NCBI GenBank assembly: GCA_041655055.1
Contig: JBBAGE010000045.1
Span: 1-14,702, forward strand
Length of the DNA: 14,702 nucleotides
Reading direction: 5' to 3'
DNA from: JBBAGE01 sp041655055
Lineage (GTDB): Bacteria > Pseudomonadota > Alphaproteobacteria > Rhodobacterales > Rhodobacteraceae
Position 1 is the stretch's first letter. Every line of letters begins with the position of its first letter. Shown piece by piece: positions 1 through 6,729 of this stretch. The notes beneath the pieces were generated by a model. That model had not been told where the DNA came from, ran no database searches, and saw only the letters and a list, made by a program, of their open reading frames with translations. The position numbers and the translations under genes were made by a program.

Positions 1-44
1 AAGACGGTATGCCAAGCGAAACCCGCCCGCAATGGGATGTTGGC

Positions 45-590
45 CTAGTTTGTCGGTGCGATCCGCGCCAGATGCCAGATATGGGCGGCAATATCGGCGG
101 GCCAATGGGCCATATGCTGGCGCATCACCGCCTGATCACCTGCATAAAGCGCGCGCATCGCGGCCTCGAACCCCGGCTGATTGCCCGCCATGGCGCTGGC
201 AAAGCGGTAAGCGGCATCGCGGTCCTGGGCCGAGGTATCGCCCCCATCGGCATGGCGCGCCGCATCGATCAATCGGCGCAGCGCCGCCGAGGCCCCGCCG
301 CGCTGGCTGGCCAGCCAATCCCAATGGCGCGGCAGCAGCGTCACTTCGCGCGCCACGACCCCCAGCCGGGGGCGGCCGCGACTGCGCGGCTCGGTGCCAT
401 AGCGCGTGGCAATGGCCTCTGCGCCGCCGCGCAAATCGAGATCGGTGGCAGCACCCGTGGCATCGTCGAAAATCAGATAGCCGCTGCTATCATCGGGCGC
501 GCCATGTTGGTGCAGCGCCAGCGCGACATCGGCTTCGGCGCCGTGGGCGATGCGGGTATTGCCGTGAAAGGCGGTGAGGGATCTGGGCAT
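45..590 (-). CDS. DUF2239 family protein
   Basis: Small soluble protein of about 181 residues. I recognise it as DUF2239 from the block with RGRPRLGVVAREVTLLPRHW followed by DWLASQRGGASAALRRLID, and from an N-terminal FDDATGAATDLDLRG stretch. The family has no known biochemical role; the RGRP and lysine-poor arginine-rich centre could fit nucleic-acid binding, but that is only a guess. Two in-frame ATGs lie 6 bases apart (596 and 590). I prefer 590 because AAAGG on the minus strand (599-603) sits 8 bases before it and only 2 bases before the other. The gene stands alone on the minus strand, downstream of the glycosyltransferase-like gene with a 100-base AT-rich gap that carries a promoter and a direct repeat. 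That suggests its own regulation. Confidence 0.85.
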   Translation of the reverse strand: MPRSLTAFHGNTRIAHGAEADVALALHQHGAPDDSSGYLIFDDATGAATDLDLRGGAEAIATRYGTEPRSRGRPRLGVVAREVTLLPRHWDWLASQRGGASAALRRLIDAARHADGGDTSAQDRDAAYRFASAMAGNQPGFEAAMRALYAGDQAVMRQHMAHWPADIAAHIWHLARIAPTN

Positions 591-609
591 GGTCATGGCC
601 TTTGAAATG

Positions 610-645
610 TTTATACCCGGATGAAATATATTTACCAGGGTGAAA
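610..645 (-). promoter_or_regulatory. Promoter and direct-repeat operator candidate for the DUF2239 gene
   Basis: On the minus strand a TATAAA -10 element lies at 610-615, about 20 bases before the chosen start. Two 13-base direct repeats on the plus strand, TACCCGGATGAAA (614-626) and TACCAGGGTGAAA (633-645), match at 11 of 13 positions with a 19-base period. They overlap the -10 and the expected -35 region. A tandem site across the promoter is what a repressor operator would look like. The bound protein is unknown. Confidence 0.45.
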
Positions 646-701
646 ATTCAAGTGGAGTTTTGACCTAAGGCGCTGCATTATCTGAGCAGCTCAAGGCTTT
701 G

Positions 702-1700
702 TTATCTAATCCAAAGTCCCTCGCGCTTGATCCGGTTGCGGATCATCTGTTCGCGACGCGGCAGATCGTTGCGATCAAACAGCGCGCGCAATTTCGCGCC
801 TTTGCGTTGATAGACGAGCCGCCGCATCGGCTCATATTCCTTGAGGATTTTCTTGATCCGATTCGGGGCCGCGACCTCATGCAGGGCCGCGACGACCCGG
901 TCACTTTCACGCGCATAAAGCAGCGGCAACAGCCGGTAATGGCAGCTTATACCCCCGTCAAGCATCCCCGCTGGCAGCGTGTCGCGCCCGCCCCCCAGCG
1001 CGTGGATCACCAGCGGCAGGGCAATCTGGTCAAGCCAGGGATCAAGCGGCTGACAGATCAGCGCCGGGGGCGGGTTATCGCGAATCTCGACCGCGTAATC
1101 GGTAAACAACCGGCCAAAGACACGCGGGCAACGATAGAAAAACCAGCCGGCGTTGAAATAAAGATAGCGTTGCCAGTATTCATCAGGGTGGCGTTCATCC
1201 AGCGAACTGACGAAATCCAGCCCGAAATGATCGTAAAGCGCGCCCCAGATCTGGCTATAACCGGGGCCGTAAAGCTCGATCTGCGGCCATGTGCCTTCGC
1301 GCCGAAGCGAGGCGGTGGGGCGATCGAAATCAAAAGGCACGGCGCTGAGCGGGCCGGTGATCAGCGTGTCGCTATCGAAAAACACGAAGGGCTCGCCCTC
1401 GGGCAGGGCGGCAAGGGCCTCGATCTTGTTGCCATAGGGATAGGACTGGCCGAAATGGTGGTTTGTGAATGGCACGATTTCTGCGCCCAGATCGCTTAAC
1501 GCGGCGCGCAGCCCATCATGGTGCATGCGCGGATCATCGGCCCACAGCGGCCCCGGCTGCGGTTCCGCCACGAACAACCGCCCGGCAAAGCCCGGATCGC
1601 TGTGGCGCAGCGAGGCGGCAAAAAGCAGCGCTTCATAAGAGAGTCGGCCCCGCTGCCCGATGATGAGGATGTTGAAGGTCTGGGCGTTTTCGGGGGCCAT
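702..1700 (-). CDS. Putative GT-A-fold glycosyltransferase (GT8-like), hypothetical
   Basis: Predicted cytoplasmic protein of 332 residues counted from the ATG at 1700. Landmarks fit a GT-A nucleotide-sugar transferase: an N-terminal beta strand FNILIIGQRG (9-18), a DxD-type FFDSDT (107-112) that would bind the metal and sugar nucleotide, YFNAGW (181-186), LDQIALPL (223-230) and CHYR (253-256). This order (DxD, FNAG, DQ, then a late His) resembles GT8-type enzymes, but I cannot name donor or acceptor. The C-terminal 60 residues are strongly basic and may contact membrane or a charged acceptor. The reading frame stays open to 1826, but a start there would overlap the divergent ASCH gene; the promoter at 1734-1761 lies inside that extension and supports 1700. 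No other polysaccharide genes are adjacent, so its pathway is unclear. Confidence 0.7.
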   Translation of the reverse strand: MAPENAQTFNILIIGQRGRLSYEALLFAASLRHSDPGFAGRLFVAEPQPGPLWADDPRMHHDGLRAALSDLGAEIVPFTNHHFGQSYPYGNKIEALAALPEGEPFVFFDSDTLITGPLSAVPFDFDRPTASLRREGTWPQIELYGPGYSQIWGALYDHFGLDFVSSLDERHPDEYWQRYLYFNAGWFFYRCPRVFGRLFTDYAVEIRDNPPPALICQPLDPWLDQIALPLVIHALGGGRDTLPAGMLDGGISCHYRLLPLLYARESDRVVAALHEVAAPNRIKKILKEYEPMRRLVYQRKGAKLRALFDRNDLPRREQMIRNRIKREGLWIR

Positions 1701-1733
1701 CGGATGGGTTGCCTGTCGCTGCGTAATGCGCGC

Positions 1734-1761
1734 AGTATAGGGGGCGGCGCGAGGCTGAAAA
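1734..1761 (-). promoter_or_regulatory. Sigma-70-like promoter of the glycosyltransferase-like gene
   Basis: Minus-strand TTTTCA (1756-1761), a 16-base spacer and TATACT (1734-1739). Predicted transcription starts near 1727, giving a leader of about 27 bases before the ATG at 1700. Confidence 0.5.
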
Positions 1762-1824
1762 AGCGGCAAATCCGGGGGGCGGGGGGAGTTTTCTACGGAT
1801 TGTTGAGGGGACGGGGATAAATCC

Positions 1825-2178
1825 ATGAAAGCCTTATCGATTGTTGCGCCGAACGGCGAGCGGATCGCGCGGGGCGAGAAGACGCTGGAGATCCGGCGCT
1901 GGGCACCCGGCCTCGGCCCCGGGGAGGATCTGCTGATCGTTCAGAACCGGCGGTATCTGCGGCAAGACGGCGAGGAAGACCCGGACGGCCGGGCGGTGGC
2001 GCTGGTCCGGGTGGCGGCGGTGCGGCCGTTCGTGGCGGCGGATATAGAGGCGGCCTGTGCGGGGTCTTTCGAAGAGGGGTGGCTGGCCTGGGAGCTGACC
2101 GATATCCGGCCGCTTTCGCGTAATGCAAAGGTGCGCGCGGCAAGGGGGATCTATGAGATCACGGGGGATTTTTCCTGA
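1825..2178 (+). CDS. ASCH domain-containing protein
   Basis: Protein of 117 residues with the ASCH (PUA-like) fold signature: MKALSIVAPNGERIARGEKTLEIR at the start, where GEKTLEIR is the conserved GxKxxExR motif, then DLLIVQNRRYL and a C-terminal VRAARGIYEI. ASCH domains are thought to bind RNA or modified nucleosides; a few relatives hydrolyse acetylated cytidine, but I cannot assign that activity here. It fills nearly the whole length of a single ASCH domain with no extra parts. G-rich stretches at 1805-1815 could act as the ribosome site. It runs in the same direction as the DUF1801 gene 49 bases downstream and diverges from the glycosyltransferase-like gene. Confidence 0.85.
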   Translation: MKALSIVAPNGERIARGEKTLEIRRWAPGLGPGEDLLIVQNRRYLRQDGEEDPDGRAVALVRVAAVRPFVAADIEAACAGSFEEGWLAWELTDIRPLSRNAKVRAARGIYEITGDFS

Positions 2179-2227
2179 CGGCGGCGCCGGGATCGGCTAT
2201 GCTGCGGCGGCAGCAAGGAGAAGCGCG

Positions 2228-2668
2228 ATGGCTGGCAGAAAGACCGGAAAGACGCCGGGCGAGGGCGAGGTGGTCCTGCTTTCTGGCGGCAATCCGCAAA
2301 TTGCAAAAGGCGAGGGCGACGCCCCGGTGCAGGCCTATATCGCCGCGATGCCGGGCTGGAAATCCGATACCGGCCGGGCGCTTGATGCGCTGATCGAAAA
2401 GACGGTGCCCGATGTGCAAAAAGCGGTCAAATGGAATTCGCCGTTTTACGGGGTCAAGGGGCAGGGGTATTTTCTCAGCTATCACTGCTTTACCCGCTAC
2501 ATCAAGATCACCTTCTTTGCGGGCACCAAACTCGACCCGCTGCCGCCCGTGGGCTCAAAGGATCCGAACACGCGGTATTATCATATCCACGAAGATGAAC
2601 CGCTGGACGAGGCGCTGCTCGTAAACTGGATCCGTCAGGCCGCGGCGCTGCCGGGGTGGGTGACCTGA
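2228..2668 (+). CDS. DUF1801 domain-containing protein
   Basis: Protein of 146 residues. The block VKWNSPFYG followed by YFLSYHCFTRYIKITFF is the hallmark of the DUF1801/YdhG-like fold, and LLSGGNPQIAKGEGDAPVQ is the usual N-terminal segment in proteobacterial members. The fold resembles small ligand-binding or metallochaperone-like proteins, but no function is established. The frame is open from 2123, but the ATG at 2228 is preceded by AGGAG (2216-2220) at a good distance, and the earlier start would overlap the ASCH gene. It probably shares a transcript with the ASCH gene. Its stop lies 3 bases from the stop of the convergent racemase gene. Confidence 0.85.
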   Translation: MAGRKTGKTPGEGEVVLLSGGNPQIAKGEGDAPVQAYIAAMPGWKSDTGRALDALIEKTVPDVQKAVKWNSPFYGVKGQGYFLSYHCFTRYIKITFFAGTKLDPLPPVGSKDPNTRYYHIHEDEPLDEALLVNWIRQAAALPGWVT

Positions 2669-2671
2669 CAC

Positions 2672-3364
2672 TTAGTCGAGCGCATGGGCGACCGCTGCGT
2701 GACAATGCAGTTCGGTCGTGGAAAACGCCGGGATCGGCGCATCTTCTGGCGCCAGCAGCAGCGGAATCTCGGTGCAGGCCAGCGCCACGCAATCCGCGCC
2801 CCGCTGGCCGAGCGCGGCGATGATCCGTTGATATTGCCGCCGCGTTTGCGGGCGAAAGCGGTTATGCACCAGTTCCTGATAAATGCTGTCATGGATGAAG
2901 CGTTTTTCATCCTCATCGGGCAGCAGCGCCTCTAGCCCGTTGCGGGCAAGGATGTCGGGATAGAAATCGCTCTCCATCGTTTTGCGCACGCCCAGAATGG
3001 CGACCCGTTTCAGACCCCTGGCGCGGATGGCTTCTGCCGTGACCTGCGCGATATGCAGAAACGGGATCGCAATATCGGGTTGAATCTGCGGCACGAAACG
3101 ATGGACATCGTTGCAGGTGATCACGATGAAATCCGCCCCCGCCGCCTGTAGCGCCCGAGCCGAGCGTGCGATAAGCGCGCAGGCCATATCCTCGTCCTGC
3201 CGGTCGATCACGGCCGAGACATAGTCCTGCCGGTTCACGCTTTCGAGCACGATCCGTGCCGAACTGACACCCCCGGCGCGCTCTTGCGTGATCACATTGA
3301 TACGCTTGTAATATTCGGCGGTGGATACCCAGCTCAACCCGCCAATCATCCCGATTTTCTTCAT
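2672..3364 (-). CDS. Aspartate/glutamate racemase family protein
   Basis: Cytoplasmic, cofactor-independent amino-acid racemase of 230 residues, which is full length for the family. The N-terminus MKKIGMIGGLSWVST is typical of the aspartate racemase/YgeA branch. The two acid-base cysteines expected of the two-base mechanism are present: Cys84 in VITCND and Cys197 in LACTEIP. The substrate could be aspartate, glutamate or a broader set, and sequence alone does not decide it. A GGAG element lies a few bases before the ATG at 3364. The gene is downstream of tRNA-Tyr on the same strand with a 62-base gap and converges on the DUF1801 gene. Confidence 0.88.
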   Translation of the reverse strand: MKKIGMIGGLSWVSTAEYYKRINVITQERAGGVSSARIVLESVNRQDYVSAVIDRQDEDMACALIARSARALQAAGADFIVITCNDVHRFVPQIQPDIAIPFLHIAQVTAEAIRARGLKRVAILGVRKTMESDFYPDILARNGLEALLPDEDEKRFIHDSIYQELVHNRFRPQTRRQYQRIIAALGQRGADCVALACTEIPLLLAPEDAPIPAFSTTELHCHAAVAHALD

Positions 3365-3426
3365 GCCCCGCTCCGTTTGGGCGAAAGGCTAGGAGGGACG
3401 GGGGATAATGGCAATGGGGATGTAAA

Positions 3427-3510
3427 TGGTGGGCGACCCTGGAATCGAACCAGGCGTGGGTCTCCCCGGCGGAGTTACAGTCCGCTGCCGCACCTTGCAG
3501 CACGTCGCCC
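3427..3510 (-). tRNA. tRNA-Tyr (anticodon GUA)
   Basis: Read on the minus strand, acceptor GGGCGAC (504-510 of the 3000s) pairs with GTCGCCC. The D arm is GCTGC/GCAGC and the anticodon stem GCGGA/TCCGC closes the loop CTGTAAC with anticodon GTA. A 14-base variable arm makes it a class II tRNA, as expected for tyrosine, and the T stem is CCTGG/CCAGG. Discriminator A and an encoded CCA (3427-3429) are present. Total length is 84 bases. Confidence 0.97.
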
Positions 3511-3539
3511 GCAGCCGGGTTTGGCCCGGTGCGAAGTGG

Positions 3540-3568
3540 GGGATACAAGCAGACCATGGGGGCGTCAA
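3540..3568 (-). promoter_or_regulatory. Promoter of tRNA-Tyr
   Basis: Minus-strand TTGACG (3563-3568), a 17-base spacer and TATCCC (3540-3545). The precursor leader between here and the mature 5' end contains a small hairpin, CCGGG/CCCGG, at 3515-3529. Confidence 0.6.
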
Positions 3569-3638
3569 TAGGAAAATCCCTTGCGCCCGGTCCGGCCACG
3601 GCGCATTGTCCGGCGCGCGACGGAACGGGGGCACGATC

Positions 3639-4424
3639 ATGCAAAAACCCAAATGGGTCATCGAGAAGGAACAATCCAAGCGGCTGGCCGCGGCGGCGAC
3701 GGTCTGGCTGTTCGGGTTGCATGCGGTGCGTGATGCGCTTTTGAACCCTGCGCGTATCCGGCTGCGGCTGATCGTGACGCGCAATGCGGCCGATCGGCTG
3801 GCCGATGCGATTGCTGCGGCGGGGATCGAGCCGGAAATCGTCGATGCGCGCCGGTTTACCGCGCCGCTTGATCCGCAATCGGTGCATCAGGGCGCGGCGC
3901 TTGAGGTCAAACCGCTCGACTGGGGGCCGTTGGCCGAGGTTTGCCTTGCGGGCGAGGACGGGCGCGCGCCGATGGTGGTGTTGCTGGATCAGGTGACCGA
4001 TCCACATAACGTCGGCGCGGTGCTGCGCTCGGCCGAAGTATTTGGCGCGCGCGCGGTGATCGCGCCTGCGCGTCATGCGGCGCCCGAAACCGGGGCGTTG
4101 GCGAAAACGGCATCGGGGGCGCTGGAACGCCAGCCCTATCTGCGGGTGCGCAATCTGGGCGACGCGATGGAGGAATTGCGCGCCATGGGCTATGTGCTGC
4201 TGGGGCTGGATGGCGAAGCCGATATCCCGCTGCCACAGGGGCTTGCGGGGTTGGCCGGGCGGCCGGTGGGGCTGGTGCTGGGGGCCGAGGGGCCGGGGCT
4301 GCGCGCCCGCACGCGCGAGACCTGCGATATGCTGGTGCGTATCCCGGCGGCGGCGGAATTCGGTTCGCTTAACGTGTCGAACGCGGCGGCGGTGGCGCTT
4401 TATGCGGCGGCTGAACGCGGCTGA
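3639..4424 (+). CDS. rlmB: 23S rRNA (guanosine-2'-O-)-methyltransferase, RlmB/TrmH (SpoU) family
   Basis: SAM-dependent 2'-O-ribose methyltransferase of the SPOUT class, 261 residues; RlmB methylates G2251 in the P-loop of 23S rRNA. The N-terminal substrate-binding domain has FGLHAVRDAL (25-34) and HQGAALEV (83-90). The trefoil-knot catalytic domain shows motif 1 DQVTDPHNVGAVLRSAEVFGA (117-137) with Asn124 and Arg130, motif 2 LVLGAEGPG (212-220) with Glu217, and motif 3 GSLNVSNAAAVALY (242-255). The ATG at 3639 is chosen because the frame otherwise runs back into tRNA-Tyr; GGGGG lies a few bases before it. The assignment to RlmB rather than a related TrmH-group enzyme rests on the N-terminal domain. 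It diverges from tRNA-Tyr. Confidence 0.88.
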   Translation: MQKPKWVIEKEQSKRLAAAATVWLFGLHAVRDALLNPARIRLRLIVTRNAADRLADAIAAAGIEPEIVDARRFTAPLDPQSVHQGAALEVKPLDWGPLAEVCLAGEDGRAPMVVLLDQVTDPHNVGAVLRSAEVFGARAVIAPARHAAPETGALAKTASGALERQPYLRVRNLGDAMEELRAMGYVLLGLDGEADIPLPQGLAGLAGRPVGLVLGAEGPGLRARTRETCDMLVRIPAAAEFGSLNVSNAAAVALYAAAERG

Positions 4425-4517
4425 CGGGCTCACCGTTCATCACTCTTTCGTTGAGGGGGGTTTCGCATCCATGCTGCCACGTGCATTTTTGGGGCAACCC
4501 TACCACGAGAATCGCTG
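4425..4517. other. Short intergenic region between rlmB and the YHS gene
   Basis: No convincing terminator or promoter is visible in these 93 bases. A GAGAA just before the ATG at 4518 is a weak ribosome site. Confidence 0.4.
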
Positions 4518-4979
4518 ATGTTCATGCGCCATAGTCTGCACGGATTACTGATTGCCCTTGCGCTGGCGAGCCTTGGCCCGGGCCTGCGCCCGGCGCTGGC
4601 CGGGCCCGAGGTGCATACGACCGGCGGGATCGCGATCCATGGTGCCGATCCGGTGGCCTATTTCACCACCGGACGCGCGGTGGCGGGGGTGCCGGCCTAT
4701 GCGCTGATGTGGGCGGGGGCGACCTGGTATTTCGCATCCGCCGAACATATGGCGGCGTTTGAGGCCGACCCCCGTGCCTATGCGCCGCAATTTGGCGGCT
4801 ATTGCGCCCATGCCGCCGCGCAGGGCGGGCTTTTGGCGGCACGACCCGAGATTTTCGTCATCCATGAGGGCAAACTCTATCTGGCGGCAACGCAGGATGC
4901 GCTGGATCAGTGGCGCGCCGACGCCCCGGGCCATATAGCGGCAGCGCAACGGAACTGGCGCGATCTGATCGACGAGTGA
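4518..4979 (+). CDS. Exported YHS domain-containing protein
   Basis: Protein of 153 residues with a signal peptide: hydrophobic LLIALALASLG after a basic start and a likely cut after PALA (residue 28), so it should act in the periplasm. The mature part matches the YHS-domain family: IHGADPVAYFTTGRAV (40-55), WAGATWYFASAEHMAAFEADP (65-85), YAPQFGGYCAHA (88-99) and GKLYLAATQDALDQW (118-132), with a C-terminal helix ending RNW. Cys96 in GGYCA is the only cysteine in the mature protein. Some database families of this type include selenoprotein members; no in-frame TGA is used here. YHS domains are often metal or haem linked, but the job of this stand-alone form is unknown. Confidence 0.85.
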   Translation: MFMRHSLHGLLIALALASLGPGLRPALAGPEVHTTGGIAIHGADPVAYFTTGRAVAGVPAYALMWAGATWYFASAEHMAAFEADPRAYAPQFGGYCAHAAAQGGLLAARPEIFVIHEGKLYLAATQDALDQWRADAPGHIAAAQRNWRDLIDE

Positions 4980-5055
4980 TCGCGTGATGTTAACGTTCTG
5001 TTCACAGTTCGTTTACACCCCTTTCAAGTCAGGCGACCCCACCTATTTATCTATC

Positions 5056-5139
5056 AGAGGCGCGATATTGGAACTTCCGCGCTTCTCTTCACTGTCCCTC
5101 GTTCCGAACTGGCGCCCGGTTCATCCCGGGCGCTTTTTT
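5056..5139 (+). ncRNA. Candidate small structured RNA ending in an intrinsic terminator
   Basis: A first stem pairs AGAGGCGCG (5056-5064) with CGCGC-TT-CTCT (5078-5088): nine pairs with a two-base bulge, closed by a 13-base loop. A roughly 20-base unpaired linker follows (5089-5111), and then the terminator hairpin. A weak -10-like TATTTA at 5044-5049 would place transcription start at about 5056. There is no sensible open reading frame. It may instead be the 3' untranslated tail of the YHS gene. I do not recognise the family. Confidence 0.4.
5112..5139 (+). terminator. Intrinsic terminator
   Basis: A perfect 8-base-pair stem, GCGCCCGG (5112-5119) with CCGGGCGC (5126-5133), has a 6-base loop TTCATC and is followed directly by six T (5134-5139). 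It ends the YHS gene transcript or the candidate small RNA. Confidence 0.88.
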
Positions 5140-5165
5140 GTCTGGGCCGCCGCTGATCCGCGCCA

Positions 5166-5200
5166 TTTACCTTGTGCGGATCTGTGCTAGATTGGCAGAC
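5166..5200 (+). promoter_or_regulatory. Promoter of the CoA-binding protein gene, probably leaderless
   Basis: TTTACC (5166-5171), a 16-base spacer and TAGATT (5188-5193). Only 7 bases separate the -10 element from the ATG at 5201, so transcription should start at or next to the start codon. No Shine-Dalgarno sequence is present. Confidence 0.5.
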
Positions 5201-5656
5201 ATGACACAGCAAAAACCCGATATCCAAAGAATATTCGAAACCACGCGCGTCATCGCCGTGGTCGGCGCCTCGAACAAGCCGGAACGGCCCAGTTATTATG
5301 TGGCCGAATATCTGGCGGAACTGGGTTACCGCGTGATTCCGGTCAATCCGGGGCTGGCGGGGCAGGTGCTGCATGGTGAAACGGTCTATGCATCGCTGGC
5401 CGATATTCCCGATGAAATCACCGTTGATATGGTCGATATCTTCCGCCGGTCCGAGGATGTGCCCCCGGTGGTTGATGAGGCGCTGGCAGCATTGCCGGGT
5501 CTGCGCACCGTATGGATGCAGATGGGCATCGTGAACGAAGCCGCAGCACAGATCGCCCGCGAACGCGGCATGGCGGTCGTGATGGACAAATGCCCCAAGG
5601 TCGAATATCCGCCCCTGTTTGGCACGCGCCGGCTGGATGATATCGCCGCGCACTGA
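5201..5656 (+). CDS. CoA-binding protein (YccU-type Rossmann domain)
   Basis: Protein of 151 residues consisting of a single CoA_binding_2 Rossmann domain, the same fold as the N-terminal part of succinyl-CoA synthetase alpha. It shows VIAVVGASNKPERPSYYVAEYL (17-38), YRVIPVNP (43-50), VDMVDIFRRSEDVPPVVDEA (75-94), VWMQMGIVNEAA (104-115) and MDKCPKVEY (128-136), all usual for the family. CoA binding is known from crystal structures of relatives, but no reaction is established. The frame is open from 5138 without a good start; the ATG at 5201 begins where homologous proteins begin and follows the promoter directly. The gene converges on hisE with 3 bases between stops. Confidence 0.88.
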   Translation: MTQQKPDIQRIFETTRVIAVVGASNKPERPSYYVAEYLAELGYRVIPVNPGLAGQVLHGETVYASLADIPDEITVDMVDIFRRSEDVPPVVDEALAALPGLRTVWMQMGIVNEAAAQIARERGMAVVMDKCPKVEYPPLFGTRRLDDIAAH

Positions 5657-5659
5657 TGT

Positions 5660-5968
5660 TTAGCGCCCGGCCTTTTCGCTGATACCCGATTGCCCGGCGC
5701 GCCGGTCAAGTTCGGCCAGCACTTCGGCGAGCGTGATATCGCGCGCGGCCAGCATCACGGCCAGATGGTAAATCACATCCGCCGCCTCATAGACCAGATT
5801 ATCGCGATCATTGGCGACACAGGCGATCACGGCCTCGATCGCTTCTTCGCCGAATTTCTCGGCGCATTTTTCGGGGCCTGCGGCCAAAAGCCGGGCGGTC
5901 CAGCTGGTTTCCGTATCGCCGCTGCGCCGCGCGGCGATGGTATCGGACAGGCGCTCTAGCGTGGTCAT
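5660..5968 (-). CDS. hisE: Phosphoribosyl-ATP pyrophosphohydrolase HisE
   Basis: Catalyses step 2 of histidine synthesis, phosphoribosyl-ATP to phosphoribosyl-AMP plus diphosphate. It has 102 residues, normal for a stand-alone HisE (in enterobacteria it is fused to HisI). The all-alpha MazG-like fold is marked by [19 protein letters not shown] (31-49) and [14 protein letters not shown] (60-73), whose acidic residues hold Mg2+. It is the last gene of the his cluster; its ATG overlaps the hisF stop as ATGA, so translation is probably coupled. No hisI gene is adjacent, so the following step must be encoded elsewhere. Confidence 0.96.
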   Translation of the reverse strand: MTTLERLSDTIAARRSGDTETSWTARLLAAGPEKCAEKFGEEAIEAVIACVANDRDNLVYEAADVIYHLAVMLAARDITLAEVLAELDRRAGQSGISEKAGR

Positions 5969-6726
5969 GCGAGCCTCACGGGGATGCCGGCGGCGGCCAT
6001 ATGTTCCTTGGCCTCGCGCACGGTGAAAGTGCCGAAATGGAAGATCGAGGCCGCAAGCACGGCACTGGCATGGCCCTCGATCACGCCTTCGACCAGATGA
6101 TCCAGCGTGCCGACCCCGCCCGAGGCAATGACCGGAATGTTGACCGCATCGGCCACGGCGCGGGTCATCGGGATATTATAGCCATCGCGCGTGCCGTCAC
6201 GATCCATCGAGGTCAGCAGGATTTCGCCTGCGCCCCTGGCCGCCACAAGCTGCGCGAATTCCACCGCATCGATGCCGGTGGCTTTGCGCCCGCCATGGGT
6301 AAAGATTTCCCATTTGCCGGGGGCCACGGTGCGCGCATCAATCGCCACGACGATACATTGGCTGCCGAAACGATCGGCCGCGCGGGCCACCACATCGGGA
6401 TCGGCCACGGCGGCGGAATTGAAGCTCACCTTATCCGCCCCCGCCAGCAGCAGGTTGCGCACATCTTCGGTGCTGCGCACACCGCCGCCGATGGTCAGCG
6501 GGATGAAACACTGTTCGGCCGTGCGGGTGACCAGATCGAACATCGTGCCGCGGTTTTCATGCGTGGCATTGATATCGAGAAAGCACAGCTCGTCCGCGCC
6601 CGCCGCATCATAGGCGCGCGCGCTTTCGACCGGATCGCCGGCATCGACCAGATCGACGAAATTCACGCCTTTGACGACGCGGCCATCGGCCACATCAAGG
6701 CAGGGGATGACGCGGGTTTTCAGCAT
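5965..6726 (-). CDS. hisF: Imidazole glycerol phosphate synthase subunit HisF
   Basis: Cyclase subunit of the HisHF glutamine amidotransferase. It takes ammonia from HisH through its barrel and converts PRFAR to imidazole-glycerol phosphate and AICAR. It is a (beta/alpha)8 barrel of 253 residues, full length. Asp11 in RVIPCLDV and Asp130 in VVAIDART are the catalytic pair; phosphate-binding turns are seen at TIGGGVRS (78-85) and at [13 protein letters not shown] near the C-terminus. It starts 3 bases after the hisA stop, with AAGGAA spanning the end of hisA as ribosome site, and overlaps hisE by 4 bases. Confidence 0.98.
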   Translation of the reverse strand: MLKTRVIPCLDVADGRVVKGVNFVDLVDAGDPVESARAYDAAGADELCFLDINATHENRGTMFDLVTRTAEQCFIPLTIGGGVRSTEDVRNLLLAGADKVSFNSAAVADPDVVARAADRFGSQCIVVAIDARTVAPGKWEIFTHGGRKATGIDAVEFAQLVAARGAGEILLTSMDRDGTRDGYNIPMTRAVADAVNIPVIASGGVGTLDHLVEGVIEGHASAVLAASIFHFGTFTVREAKEHMAAAGIPVRLA

Positions 6727-6729
6727 GGA

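Noticed and set aside
672..690. GCTGC/GCAGC hairpin after the glycosyltransferase-like gene as terminator
   Set aside because: Only five pairs with a nine-base loop and no T-run on the minus strand.
2913..4433. 506-codon minus-strand open frame
   Set aside because: It runs straight through tRNA-Tyr and overlaps the rlmB and racemase genes, both of which have clear motifs.
4995..5014. Possible second LexA box (three GTTC blocks)
   Set aside because: The correct N7 spacing gives GTTC-N7-GTTT, one base off consensus, and the GTTC pair at 4995 and 5007 has N8 spacing. There is no repair gene downstream.
4984..5190. Small open frame in the YHS to CoA-binding gap
   Set aside because: No ribosome site, low-complexity translation, and it covers the terminator hairpin.
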